From a virus: DNA of 63,296 nt. Under the pieces are notes generated by a model. The model did not search any database. It was given only the letters and a program-made list of their open reading frames with translations, and was not told where the DNA came from. Where the stretch lies: the IMG/VR virus record IMGVR_UViG_3300044638_006148, positions 1 through 63,296 of that record, one strand, 5' to 3'. Below are positions 17,566 through 26,902 of this stretch, piece by piece. A program made the position numbers and the translations under genes. Numbering within the stretch: the stretch's first letter is position 1; the number at the start of each line of letters is the position of its first letter.

Positions 17566-18485
17566 TTTCTTAATATATTATAATGTTTAATAAACCAATC
17601 TATAGTTTCGTTAATTCCATCTTTAATGTCGACGAATTCATAATTTTTTGGTATATCTGATTTTGCAGGTTTTCTGAATTGACCTCTTGGTTTTGTTTCA
17701 TCAAAAATTAAATTATTTTCAGGAATTTCAAATTTTTTAGAAACAATTTTTATAATATCCATTACAGAATGTTCAGTTTCATTAACTGCCATAAATGGTA
17801 TATCTTTGTTCCAGTTATCAATTGCCCATAAAATATTTTTTGCCAAATCTTTTGAGTGAATGAATTGTCTCAAAGGACTTCCATCCCCCCAAATTACTAA
17901 GTCTTCACTATTTTGTTTGCAATTATATGCCCTGTGAATAATCCCTGGTATCATGTGGCTGTGGTCGGGATGGAAATTATCGTGAGTACCATACACATTT
18001 GTTGGAACGACTGTAATCCAATTATTACCTGTTAAATGTCTAATAATTTTTGTTTGGTACCCTGAAAGTCTTTTAGCGTAAGAATATCCATGATTGGATG
18101 GATGAGGGGGTGCAATGTCTATTTGGTCCGCAGTCAATGGGTATGTAATACATGAATCAGGAAAAATACAAGTTGATGATAAATTTACGAAATTCTTTAC
18201 CTTGTTTTCAAATGATGAATTAATAACGTTATTGTTAATTTTATAATTTTCAATGAAAAAAGTTTCGTTATTGGTTGAATTTGCTTGTACACCACCAACT
18301 TTTGCAGCACAGTGTATGATAGTATCAACACCTGAATTTTTTACATGATGTGTAATATATTCATTAGTTAATTTTTCGTCTAATAAATCAACATCTTTCC
18401 TCGTGTGGTATATGTGATTATCACCTAATAATTCTTTTAATGCGGTCCCAAGTAAACCATTAGACCCAGTAATTAAGACTTTCAT
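17562..18485 (-). CDS. GDP-L-fucose synthase / ColC-type epimerase-reductase
   Basis: 307 residues, short-chain dehydrogenase. NADP motif GSNGLLG (7-13), AAKVGGVQAN, SSTCIFPD with Cys106, YSYAK (Tyr134, Lys138) and HSHMIPG with His177 match the catalytic set of GDP-L-fucose synthase, whose Cys and His carry out C3/C5 epimerisation. The E. coli His is at 179. The colitose enzyme ColC is homologous, epimerising only C5 before reducing C4. Because a ColD-like gene overlaps it by 4 bp, GDP-L-colitose is at least as likely a product as GDP-L-fucose. The sequence alone does not decide. Confidence 0.8.
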   Translation of the reverse strand: MKVLITGSNGLLGTALKELLGDNHIYHTRKDVDLLDEKLTNEYITHHVKNSGVDTIIHCAAKVGGVQANSTNNETFFIENYKINNNVINSSFENKVKNFVNLSSTCIFPDSCITYPLTADQIDIAPPHPSNHGYSYAKRLSGYQTKIIRHLTGNNWITVVPTNVYGTHDNFHPDHSHMIPGIIHRAYNCKQNSEDLVIWGDGSPLRQFIHSKDLAKNILWAIDNWNKDIPFMAVNETEHSVMDIIKIVSKKFEIPENNLIFDETKPRGQFRKPAKSDIPKNYEFVDIKDGINETIDWFIKHYNILRK

Positions 18486-19264
18486 AATTTAATCCATTTA
18501 TCGCAATATAAGTCCTTAGTGTTAAAATGTGAATAATAAGTACCAAACCATTTTAATGGGGCTATTACTTGTTTAGTTTCATTGTTGTTTAACCAAGCTC
18601 CCCACCAACTAAAAGTTGAATTGGCAATTATATTATTTTTGCACATTGACATTAAATACATGTCTTCATAATCCGTGTTATTTGAAATAAATGTTTTGTT
18701 TTCAACAAATTTAAAGTTTTCTTCACACCACTTAATATCATCTGAAAAAAATACAAAATGTTTGTTATCACCAATAATTTTAATTGCATCTTCATAATAA
18801 CTTATTAACTGAGTTGGATGGTGGTTTGGGAGACCCACATAATCCCCCCTTCTGATATGAATTGAACATGTATCTTTATTCAAAATTTCTCCATACATAT
18901 CCAATAGTTTGATTTTAGTTGCTTCATCAACTTCAAATAAATTCAAAATTTCTTTTTTGTGGTCAATAAAATATTTCTCACTTTGGAAGTGTCCGATTAA
19001 TTTGATATTACCATCTAATTTTGGGAGAGGAGTATAATGAAAACCTCCCTCACCCATATGTTGGAAGTTATTTAACTTCTCCGAAAAATTAATTTTTCTA
19101 AAGATATTAGTTGTGTAATTGGAGTATGGTTTATGGGGTATCATCATATCTTTAGTGTCGCAAACAAATTCTTTACTATCTCTAAGTGATATGCTATAAG
19201 CAGTTGCAATTTGAAACATCATGTTTCCTAAACCACCCATTAATCTAGTTGATACTATTTCCAT
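18482..19264 (-). CDS. Family 11 alpha-1,2-fucosyltransferase-like enzyme
   Basis: 260 residues with the GT11 motifs in order: LMGGLGNMMFQIATAYS at the N-terminus, CSIHIRRGDYV (about 132-142), FVFFSDDIKWCEENF, and NNIIANSTFSWWGAWLN (about 213-229). These enzymes transfer L-fucose from GDP-fucose to galactose. Bacterial relatives also handle the closely similar GDP-colitose. Overlaps the epimerase-reductase gene by 4 bp, so donor synthesis and transfer are coupled. Length is normal for bacterial GT11. Confidence 0.88.
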   Translation of the reverse strand: MEIVSTRLMGGLGNMMFQIATAYSISLRDSKEFVCDTKDMMIPHKPYSNYTTNIFRKINFSEKLNNFQHMGEGGFHYTPLPKLDGNIKLIGHFQSEKYFIDHKKEILNLFEVDEATKIKLLDMYGEILNKDTCSIHIRRGDYVGLPNHHPTQLISYYEDAIKIIGDNKHFVFFSDDIKWCEENFKFVENKTFISNNTDYEDMYLMSMCKNNIIANSTFSWWGAWLNNNETKQVIAPLKWFGTYYSHFNTKDLYCDKWIKL

Positions 19265-19268
19265 AAAT

Positions 19269-20069
19269 TTAATTTTTTTCTAAAAATTTAGTAACTTCGT
19301 ATTCTATTCTTTTTCTGAAATCGTGGTAGTTAAAAGACGTTTCATAGTTAGCCTCAACATATTCTAATTTTTCTTGATATGTTTCAGGTGTGATTTTATT
19401 ACAAACCTCCACCATTTCTTCAAGCGACTTTACGTGAAAAATACCTCTAATATCAAAAAATTCCTGAATGTTATTACACCCGATATAGATAGGGATTGTC
19501 TTAGTTTGAAAACAATCAATTAATTTTTCCGTAAACCAATTATCATGAGTAACATTCTCAATTACAATATGAAATTGCGAATAAAATAATTCGTTCTTCC
19601 AAAGGTTGGTGCTCATTTTTCTTAAATCTGAAGATTGGGAGAACGGGGTATTAATACTGTTAAATAAATGAACTGGAATTGAGGTAATTAATTTGCTTTT
19701 TTCTTGAATGGAATGTCTTAATCTATGACCCTCGCATTGTGATTTACCTCCAACTAATGACGTAATACAATATTCTTTTTGACTTGGAAATTCAAAATCT
19801 TTGACCCAAGTTGTTCCATATGGGAATAGTTTTGAATTTGGGCAATTTGATAATATCTCTTTATCCCACGTCAGGATTAAATCAAACTTCTGATGGTTGT
19901 TAATTGCGGATTGTCTAAATCCAGAAACTTCATTGGGCTCAAGTACCCAAAGTATTCTTGTTGATTGTTTAGGGGTGTTTGGTATCATGTCAACAAATAG
20001 TTCACAAAATTTTTCTGTTTGAAATGAAACGTCCAAACCAAAACTGGAAATTACTGATAAATTATACAT
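19269..20069 (-). CDS. Family 10-like fucosyltransferase
   Basis: 266 residues. The donor-binding domain shows the GT10 signature FHIVIENVTHDNWFTEKLID followed by CFQTKTIPIYIG (about 168-200), where Glu, Asn and Lys contact GDP-fucose. The N-terminal acceptor domain is reduced compared with alpha-1,3/1,4-fucosyltransferases of 330-450 residues. Four bases upstream of GT11 and overlapping glf by 8 bp. It probably adds the same GDP-deoxyhexose at a different linkage. Confidence 0.75.
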   Translation of the reverse strand: MYNLSVISSFGLDVSFQTEKFCELFVDMIPNTPKQSTRILWVLEPNEVSGFRQSAINNHQKFDLILTWDKEILSNCPNSKLFPYGTTWVKDFEFPSQKEYCITSLVGGKSQCEGHRLRHSIQEKSKLITSIPVHLFNSINTPFSQSSDLRKMSTNLWKNELFYSQFHIVIENVTHDNWFTEKLIDCFQTKTIPIYIGCNNIQEFFDIRGIFHVKSLEEMVEVCNKITPETYQEKLEYVEANYETSFNYHDFRKRIEYEVTKFLEKN

Positions 20070-21168
20070 TTTCTTTTAATATTAATGTTTCTACAGTATT
20101 CAGTGCACTTTCAATAACTTGGTGCATATCATAATACTTGTATTCTGCTAATCTCCCCCCAAAAATATATTTGGACTGAGAATCTGATAGTTTTTTATAT
20201 TGATTATACTTAGAATTATTATCTAAATCATTTACAGGATAATACGGTTCTGTGTTTTTTGAGTCGTATTTTACAGGATATTCATATGTAACCCAAGTTG
20301 AATCCGATTCAATTTTTTCGAAATGTTTGTGTTCGATTATTCTGGTGTACATGGTTGATTCATCAGTATAATTGATGACTGCGACACCTTGGAAATTTTC
20401 TTTTTGATACTTGATGTGATTGAATTTTGTTGTCTTGTATTCTAACTCCCCAAATTCAAAATTATAAAATCTATCAATAGGCCCTGTATAAATTATTTTT
20501 TTTGAAATACTTTCCCAATAATTTTTATCAGATAAGAAATCAACATTCAATTTTACTTCAATCCCATCCAACAACTTATCAAAAATTTGTGTATATCCCC
20601 CGATTGGTATTCCTTGATATCTATCGTTAAAATAGTTGTTGTCATAAGTGAATCTTACGGGCAGTCTTTTAATGATTTCTATAGGTAAATCTTTTGGGTC
20701 TTTACCCCATTGTTTTGTGGTATATCCTTTGATTAATTTTTTATAAACATCCTTACCAACCAACTTTATTGCCTGTTCTTCTAAATTTTTTGGAACATCA
20801 ATTTCATTAGATTGAGATTCAATAATTTTTTTTGCTTCTTCAGGTGTAACAATATTCCAAAGTTTATTGAATGTCCACATGTTGAACGGTAATGAATAAA
20901 TTTCACCATTATAATTCGCAACAGGACTATATACGAAGTTATTAAACTTTACATATTTATTAATCCATTCCCAAATTTTTTCATTGGAAGTGTGAAAAAT
21001 GTGTGGACCATATATGTGTAAGTTGATACCATTTCGGGGTTCAGTATAACAATTTCCACCAATGTGGTTTCTACTTTCAATTACTAAACATTTAAACCCT
21101 TTATCCGTTAATTCCCTCGCACATATCGAACCGAAAAATCCACTTCCGACAATCAAATAATCATACAT
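20062..21168 (-). CDS. glf: UDP-galactopyranose mutase
   Basis: 368 residues, usual length for bacterial UGM. FAD-binding GSGFFG (8-13) and the acidic end of the fold VIESRNHIGGNCY, then the UGM-specific GINLHIYGPHIFHTSNEKIW and TKQWGKDPKDLP, and C-terminal YIFGGRLAEYKYYDMHQVI that closes on FAD. It interconverts UDP-galactopyranose and UDP-galactofuranose using reduced flavin. This implies galactofuranose in the glycan being built. UDP-galactose must come from the host. Confidence 0.93.
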   Translation of the reverse strand: MYDYLIVGSGFFGSICARELTDKGFKCLVIESRNHIGGNCYTEPRNGINLHIYGPHIFHTSNEKIWEWINKYVKFNNFVYSPVANYNGEIYSLPFNMWTFNKLWNIVTPEEAKKIIESQSNEIDVPKNLEEQAIKLVGKDVYKKLIKGYTTKQWGKDPKDLPIEIIKRLPVRFTYDNNYFNDRYQGIPIGGYTQIFDKLLDGIEVKLNVDFLSDKNYWESISKKIIYTGPIDRFYNFEFGELEYKTTKFNHIKYQKENFQGVAVINYTDESTMYTRIIEHKHFEKIESDSTWVTYEYPVKYDSKNTEPYYPVNDLDNNSKYNQYKKLSDSQSKYIFGGRLAEYKYYDMHQVIESALNTVETLILKENV

Positions 21169-21847
21169 CTAAAATCAAATCGATTTTTACGTCAAATTTA
21201 TTTTGTTCATTCCAAAAAATACTAATCAAATGGTTTCTTCGATGAATAATCTCCTCCCAATTAGGATACTCATCAATATAATTTTTTTTCTTTTTTAATT
21301 CGACAATCGTCATACCCCAAGATAAAGGATGGTTCGACATTTTTATAAATTCATCTTCATAGTTTAATGAGTCGACACCAAAAAAACTTTTAACTCCTTC
21401 TTCAACTCTATCCCAAGTAATACCACCATAAATGTCATTTTTATCTAAGTCCCAATTAGTGTCATGAAAGGCGATGAATCCACCTTCTTCTAAATGAGGA
21501 TACCAAAAATATAATTCGGTCATAACTTGTTCTTTGATATGAAATGTATCCACGAACAATCCTGAAATTTTTTTATCCCAATACTTTCCGACAGTTGAAG
21601 AGTCTCCTAAAATTTTTGTATAGTTGGGATGAGACGAAACTGTCGAGTTTAACATACTCCAATCGACATCGACTCCAAATACTTTATTATTTTTTTCGAC
21701 AGATTGTAATAACATTATTTCTGAGGAAACACCTCCTCGAACTCCCAAATCAACAAAAGTTGAACTTTCATACTTAGATACTATCGAGTATAATTTATCA
21801 GCATTTACACCGATATCAGTAGAGTGAAACTTGGTTAAATCAATCAT
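21161..21847 (-). CDS. Class I SAM methyltransferase (Methyltransf_24-like)
   Basis: 228 residues. SAM-binding motif FVDLGVRGGVSSEIM (about 31-45) with acidic VFGVDVDWS, then GLFVDTFHIKEQVMTELYFW and LEEGGFIAFHDTNW, characteristic of Methyltransf_24/CmcI-like enzymes common in sugar clusters. Likely O-methylates a glycan sugar. Overlaps glf by 8 bp and the next glycosyltransferase by 4 bp. Confidence 0.72.
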   Translation of the reverse strand: MIDLTKFHSTDIGVNADKLYSIVSKYESSTFVDLGVRGGVSSEIMLLQSVEKNNKVFGVDVDWSMLNSTVSSHPNYTKILGDSSTVGKYWDKKISGLFVDTFHIKEQVMTELYFWYPHLEEGGFIAFHDTNWDLDKNDIYGGITWDRVEEGVKSFFGVDSLNYEDEFIKMSNHPLSWGMTIVELKKKKNYIDEYPNWEEIIHRRNHLISIFWNEQNKFDVKIDLILDV

Positions 21848-22725
21848 ATAAAATATTGCTTTACTAAATTATTTAGTTGTTCTTTTTGGTTTAATATTGA
21901 TGAACGGTAAAGAGAATAATCTTGTAACATCGATTCAAAATTTTCGAAACAATTACGAATCAAACCACTAATTTCTTCTATGCTCGATGTTTTGTATTTA
22001 CCGCTAACAGGTATGTCATTATAAAATCCTGCAGATCCTTTAAGATTTGTTAACACACAATTCCCAAGAATTGCCGATTCTCTTGGTATTCTATCTCTCC
22101 CTGGATGGTGACCAAAATCTATGTAAATTTTACTTATTTTTAATAATTCAATAATTTGGTCCTCACTCATTCCTGCAATAGGTACAAATTCAATATCAGG
22201 GTTTGATGATTTAATAATGTTTGTAATTTCCATTCCTTTTGCAGGATTGTAACACACAATATTTTTTTTCATCAAAATATCGAATGTTGTTGACGTATAT
22301 TTTTCAGGTATATAATCGAATAATGGTAGATACTTTTTAGCTCCATTTTTCAATAAAAAATCTAAAGCGTAAAAAGATTGATAAAAGTGAGTAATATTAT
22401 CATTTGCAAAATCTTGAAATTTACCATGATTGTTATCAACACTCAACCACCATATTGCTTTTTTTAAATTTTTATAAGTCCCTAATTTCTCTGTCCAAAC
22501 TTCAGGATAAATTATCCAATTATTTGGACTATCATCAACTTCTAATGAATGTTTAATATTGTAGTGTTGATATTTTGATGGGATTGGAACCGAATGAGGG
22601 ATGTCCCACAATACGATTGATTCTCCACCTAAATTGTTGATTGCGTCTGCTAGTTGAAATAAAGATTCTACTCCACCAGCTATGGCTTGTGCAGGAATGT
22701 TTATATATATTTTTTGCTTTGTCAT
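21844..22725 (-). CDS. GT-B glycosyltransferase (GT4-like)
   Basis: 293 residues. N-terminal IYINIPAQAIAGGVESLFQLA (the glycine-rich acceptor-side loop) and C-terminal IYIDFGHHPGRDRIPRESAI plus LGNCVLTNLKGSAGF, the donor-side helix with Arg/Glu. Phages and surface-polysaccharide clusters share this subfamily. Overlaps its neighbours by 4 bp on both sides. Confidence 0.68.
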   Translation of the reverse strand: MTKQKIYINIPAQAIAGGVESLFQLADAINNLGGESIVLWDIPHSVPIPSKYQHYNIKHSLEVDDSPNNWIIYPEVWTEKLGTYKNLKKAIWWLSVDNNHGKFQDFANDNITHFYQSFYALDFLLKNGAKKYLPLFDYIPEKYTSTTFDILMKKNIVCYNPAKGMEITNIIKSSNPDIEFVPIAGMSEDQIIELLKISKIYIDFGHHPGRDRIPRESAILGNCVLTNLKGSAGFYNDIPVSGKYKTSSIEEISGLIRNCFENFESMLQDYSLYRSSILNQKEQLNNLVKQYFI

Positions 22726-23432
22726 ATTTTATGTTTAATTTTTACATGATTAATTTCAGCATGGATGTCTTTATTATATAGTGAGCTGATTTGGGTCGGA
22801 TGCATTCTATTAGTTATTAGTGGGTCTGTAATAATAGTGGGAAGTCCATATCTGATGTAAAGTTGATAATACATTTCACAATCCATTAACATGGTTAATT
22901 CTTCATCAAACAAACAAGGATTGTTATTCCTAAACGATAATACAGACGGAGAACTTATGGTGTTCACACCGAGTGGGATATCTTTATTCCAATGTGGTAT
23001 CATAAAATTTCCATATGTCATCCCATCATTATTTGTGTGATTACAACCACTTACTAACCAATTACATTGTTCGTCTTGAAAACTATTTATAATTTTTTCA
23101 AGAGCATCATTTTGATAAAAGAAATCATCCTGAAACATTATTTTGATTATATCTCCATCTGCATTGATTATTGCATTATTTGTGTTTGCAGGGCCATTTC
23201 CTAACAAGCGGTCGTTTTTTATATAAATAATCTCAAATGTTTGTGAATATGAGTCACATAAATCTTTAATATCATTATTCTTACTATGGTCAGAAATTAT
23301 GATATTAAAATTATTATACGTTTGACTGGATATTTTTTCAAAATTATTTTTTAAGAATTCAACACCCCTTCCGTATTGTTCCCAAGTCGGTATGCAAATT
23401 GAAACTTTCACTTTAGAGTTTACTATATTCAT
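22722..23432 (-). CDS. Family 2 glycosyltransferase
   Basis: 236 residues, GT-A fold: VSICIPTWEQ start, GNGPANTNNAI, then the metal/donor motif MFQDDFFY (DD about 105-106) and a later MLMDCEMYYQL. Its start lies 20 bp inside the preceding GT2 gene. The two adjacent GT2 genes are diverged from each other, so they are not a recent duplication. Confidence 0.75.
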   Translation of the reverse strand: MNIVNSKVKVSICIPTWEQYGRGVEFLKNNFEKISSQTYNNFNIIISDHSKNNDIKDLCDSYSQTFEIIYIKNDRLLGNGPANTNNAIINADGDIIKIMFQDDFFYQNDALEKIINSFQDEQCNWLVSGCNHTNNDGMTYGNFMIPHWNKDIPLGVNTISSPSVLSFRNNNPCLFDEELTMLMDCEMYYQLYIRYGLPTIITDPLITNRMHPTQISSLYNKDIHAEINHVKIKHKI

Positions 23433-24123
23433 GCTTATTTCTTATTTTGTTTGCGGTTGCAATAACATTACTCATATATACTTTATGCTCATTGATAGGG
23501 TTGGATTCATTATAAATGTAATTTATATCAGATAAAAATCTGTAATGTTCCTCTCCTGACATTTCAAACATTGGAAACATAAATGATAAATCTCCTGCAA
23601 CACTCCAATAATTATTGTTTTCATCTCGTAAATCTTCAGGCTTAATCTTTTTCCAAAGCCATGATTTCCATGTTCTGAGATGAGACAATGTAAATGTTTG
23701 TTTTCTTACATTAGAAAAATTAGTAGGAGGATTTGCAAATCCTGGTCTTCCGTCATGATATCTGAAAGATCCACTAGTCATCCAAACGTTTTCATTTTTA
23801 TAAATTTCATTTATTCTTGTAAAAACATTTGAATCGGATAACCAATCATCACCATCGACTTCAACACAAATCTCATCATCTCCAATATTTTGATGCCTAA
23901 TAATTTGGTCGTAATTTCCAGTTTGATATAGTTTTGATTTATTTTCGACCAAGATGAATCTTGAGTCATTTTTTATTGTTTCACGAACAATGTTAACTGT
24001 ATTATCTGTGGATAAATCATCAGTAATGTAACATGTGAAATCTTTGTATCTTTGACTCATTATACTGAATAAAGATTTTTCGATGTATTTTTCGCAATTG
24101 TAAGATGTGGTTAATATTATCAT
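23413..24123 (-). CDS. Family 2 glycosyltransferase
   Basis: 236 residues. GT-A start MIILTTSYNCEKYIEKSLFSI, DDLSTDNT, and the metal-binding EVDGDDW (about 88-94). The C-terminal part carries WKSWLWKKI and AGDLSFMFPMFE, a pattern common in bacterial GT2 enzymes where a second Asp is the catalytic base. Overlaps the dehydrogenase-like gene by 4 bp. Confidence 0.78.
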   Translation of the reverse strand: MIILTTSYNCEKYIEKSLFSIMSQRYKDFTCYITDDLSTDNTVNIVRETIKNDSRFILVENKSKLYQTGNYDQIIRHQNIGDDEICVEVDGDDWLSDSNVFTRINEIYKNENVWMTSGSFRYHDGRPGFANPPTNFSNVRKQTFTLSHLRTWKSWLWKKIKPEDLRDENNNYWSVAGDLSFMFPMFEMSGEEHYRFLSDINYIYNESNPINEHKVYMSNVIATANKIRNKHEYSKL

Positions 24124-25277
24124 GGTATGTCAATTAAAAATCCTTCAACTTTAGACCCTACTTTAAAAAATTTCAACCTCCCATTGTAGGATTCGGAAAG
24201 AGAATTTAATTTTGATGAAACTAGTGGATCTTCAACAACATTAATTGTATATCCTTCATTAAGTAAATCAAGACATAACTGATATTGTTGAGAACTTTCC
24301 AAAATGTTTGTATTTTTTTTATAAGAAAGCCCATTTATAACAAATGGAATTGATTTATCAGGATTCTGATTTACATATTTTTTTTTCAAAAAGTCCAAAT
24401 GTAGTTTATTTAAGTCATCAATTTTTGATATTAAATTTACATCTGTTTTAGAATTTTCGAGGATATAATTTAAAGCTTTATTATCTCGGGATATAATTGG
24501 ACCACCAAATCCAAAACTATATTTGAATTCTTTATCACCAATTCTTGAATCACCACCCATTGCATTCAAAACTAAATTAATATCTTTATCAATACCTAAA
24601 TTCGTCATTAGATTTCCTACCATATTTGCAAAAGTATTTTTTATGGAAACAAAAGAACTAATCGCAAGTTTTGCAACTTCGGCCGATTTTGTATCCATCA
24701 TAAATGCGTTAATCGACTTGTTTTGAATTTTTTGATATATTTGAATAATATTATCAAAAATTTGTTGATGATTAGTTCCGATTAATAACAAATCTGAGTT
24801 TTTTAGAGTCGAAACTATTTCTCCATTTTCTGACAACACAGGATGATATGCGACTTGTATATTAAACATATCTAATTTTTTCTGAATTTGTTCAACATCT
24901 CCTGGATTGGTAGTAGTGCATATTACAAACTTTTTTTCATACAATGGGATGTCCAATTTAGATACATCAAAAAAAAGATTCGCAACTTCAAATACAACCG
25001 ATGTATCAATATTACCATCTAAAAAAGGTAACGTTTCAATAAAGGTAAAAATAATATCAGAATTTGTGATTATTTCAATCGGGTCAGAAGTAGTAATCCC
25101 TTGTTGCTCAAATAACATTCTTTGAACATAAGGTTCTGATGTTAAACAAACATTTTGATTTAGATTATAAATTAATTCTTCATCATTATCTGAAACAACT
25201 ACGGATAATCCTGATTCTTTACACAACAAAGCAAATGGGATGCCAACTTTACCTAATCCGATAACACCAACTTTCAT
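24120..25277 (-). CDS. UDP-glucose/GDP-mannose dehydrogenase-family protein lacking the catalytic Cys
   Basis: 385 residues. NAD-binding GLGKVG (7-12), TTTNPGDVEQIQKKL, HPVLSENGEIVSTLKNSDLLLIG and AEVAKLAISSFVSIKNTFAN follow the UDP-glucose dehydrogenase layout in the correct order. The active-site loop normally reads GFGGxCxPKD; here it is GFGGPIISRD (256-265), so the nucleophilic Cys is Ile261. Without that Cys the two-step oxidation to a uronic acid should not proceed. It could be a binding protein, an epimerase-like enzyme, or act on another substrate by single oxidation. One base overlaps the upstream GT fusion. Confidence 0.7.
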   Translation of the reverse strand: MKVGVIGLGKVGIPFALLCKESGLSVVVSDNDEELIYNLNQNVCLTSEPYVQRMLFEQQGITTSDPIEIITNSDIIFTFIETLPFLDGNIDTSVVFEVANLFFDVSKLDIPLYEKKFVICTTTNPGDVEQIQKKLDMFNIQVAYHPVLSENGEIVSTLKNSDLLLIGTNHQQIFDNIIQIYQKIQNKSINAFMMDTKSAEVAKLAISSFVSIKNTFANMVGNLMTNLGIDKDINLVLNAMGGDSRIGDKEFKYSFGFGGPIISRDNKALNYILENSKTDVNLISKIDDLNKLHLDFLKKKYVNQNPDKSIPFVINGLSYKKNTNILESSQQYQLCLDLLNEGYTINVVEDPLVSSKLNSLSESYNGRLKFFKVGSKVEGFLIDIP

Positions 25278-26902
25278 TATAACACTTTTTTATATTCTTC
25301 TTTTATTTGTGATGCAACATTTGTAGAATAATATTTTTCTATATCTGATGGAGGATTGAATTTTTCTTTGGAAAGAATAAATCCTCCTGAATCAACTTTG
25401 TAAATCCAACTTGGTTTTCCACACATCCATCCTTCTATGGTTGTACGACCCAACTGAATACCTGCGGTTTCGGAACATTTTTGAACGTATGGTTCTACAT
25501 TCCATGTTGGTGGGAAATGTTTAACATGAGAGTTTGTCAATATTGCCGGAAGGTAATTTGATTTGTCTTCCCCTACCAACCACAGTTCTTTACCATTCTC
25601 AGCAGTGTGGTCAATCAAATCCATAATTGTTTCTTTCCGTAGGTAATCTATGGTTCCAACGAATAATATATAGTTTTCTTCTTTTACTGGCTTAGATTTG
25701 AATTTTTCATTATCGATTGGATTATATATAACCTCAACCATACTTTCGTCAATTTCGAATTTGTTAACGATATGTTCTTTTATTTCAGGTCGAATTGCAA
25801 TATACTTTTTGATGGATTCATGTTTGATTGGGTCTTCCAATTCGATTACTTCAGAATGTATAGAATATATCTTGTCGATTTCAGGATAGAATTGAATCAT
25901 TCTTTCGGCAACAGGTTTGTGTTGCATGTGAATGATATCAAAGTTTACAGGGCCTACACGGTACATTACGTTTGGTTCAGATGTTTGTAATCCATCTTCA
26001 GTTTGAACTCCCCACTTACCGTCACCCAATTTAAATCCAGGCGATTGTTCGAATGGAACACATTTGATTCCTTGTTTTCTAGCTAAATCAGTTAATGGAC
26101 CTCCAATTTGTGATAATACTGTGACATCACAATTTTGTTTCATTAAGTTTTTAGCTAGCTCGTAAACATATAATTCTGATCCTGTAAATGTTCTAAAAAA
26201 TAAACAACTAATTAATACTTTAAGTCTTTTATTTGGGTCTAAAGGTAATTTTAGGGGTAAGTTGTTTTTGTATTTTTCTTGAAAAATTTGACGGTTTTCC
26301 TCCCATTGTTGATTGGTTTGACCTATTGATTTGTGAGTCATTCTAATGTTAGTGATGACACCAACTTTAACTCCTTGTAAATGGTTTTCGAAACAGAATG
26401 GAATGTCATAGAAATGAAATCCATTGAATTCTTCGTTGAATGGTTTTTTTATTCTTTCTTTGTGTACTGCGATAAACAAACCATCAACAACTACTGTTTG
26501 ATACACTGTATTACCTACCGCATCGGCATATTTTGACTCCCATTTTTTCCCATCTTTTTCATGATTAACAATACCAACCATTTTTTTTCTATCTTCCCAC
26601 CACATTCCACTTGCGGGCATCGAAGTTGTTCCCGCCATACCTATAATTCCGAAATCAGTTTTTTCAAAATGTTTGAGTAGTTTGCTATACCAAGCGGGAG
26701 TATCGAAATAAATGTCATCATGGCAAAAAAGTACTATATCAGTCTTTGCTTCTAATAGTATCTCATTATAAACTCTCGCCAAAGATTTAGTTCCATTATT
26801 AACTTTTTCAATTACTTCAAGTTTTTTGAATCCAGAACTTTTTTTAAGGTACTCAATAAACTCAGGTTTGCTTTCTCTAGTTGAATATCCTACAGTTATC
26901 AT
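25277..26902 (-). CDS. Two-domain glycosyltransferase (GT2-like + GT4-like fusion)
   Basis: 541 residues. Residues 1 to about 225 are GT-A: MITVGYSTRE, SLARVYNEILLEAKTDIVLF and the CHDDIYF metal site (DD about 58-59). From about 230 a complete GT-B enzyme follows: KVLISCLFFRTFTGSELYVYELA, FDIIHMQHKP, ILFVGTIDYLRKE and GIQLGRTTIEGWMCGKPSW. The second domain's Glu in IEGW is the usual ribose-binding residue. A single chain with two transferase activities could add two successive sugars. Overlaps dut by 4 bp. Confidence 0.75.
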   Translation of the reverse strand: MITVGYSTRESKPEFIEYLKKSSGFKKLEVIEKVNNGTKSLARVYNEILLEAKTDIVLFCHDDIYFDTPAWYSKLLKHFEKTDFGIIGMAGTTSMPASGMWWEDRKKMVGIVNHEKDGKKWESKYADAVGNTVYQTVVVDGLFIAVHKERIKKPFNEEFNGFHFYDIPFCFENHLQGVKVGVITNIRMTHKSIGQTNQQWEENRQIFQEKYKNNLPLKLPLDPNKRLKVLISCLFFRTFTGSELYVYELAKNLMKQNCDVTVLSQIGGPLTDLARKQGIKCVPFEQSPGFKLGDGKWGVQTEDGLQTSEPNVMYRVGPVNFDIIHMQHKPVAERMIQFYPEIDKIYSIHSEVIELEDPIKHESIKKYIAIRPEIKEHIVNKFEIDESMVEVIYNPIDNEKFKSKPVKEENYILFVGTIDYLRKETIMDLIDHTAENGKELWLVGEDKSNYLPAILTNSHVKHFPPTWNVEPYVQKCSETAGIQLGRTTIEGWMCGKPSWIYKVDSGGFILSKEKFNPPSDIEKYYSTNVASQIKEEYKKVL

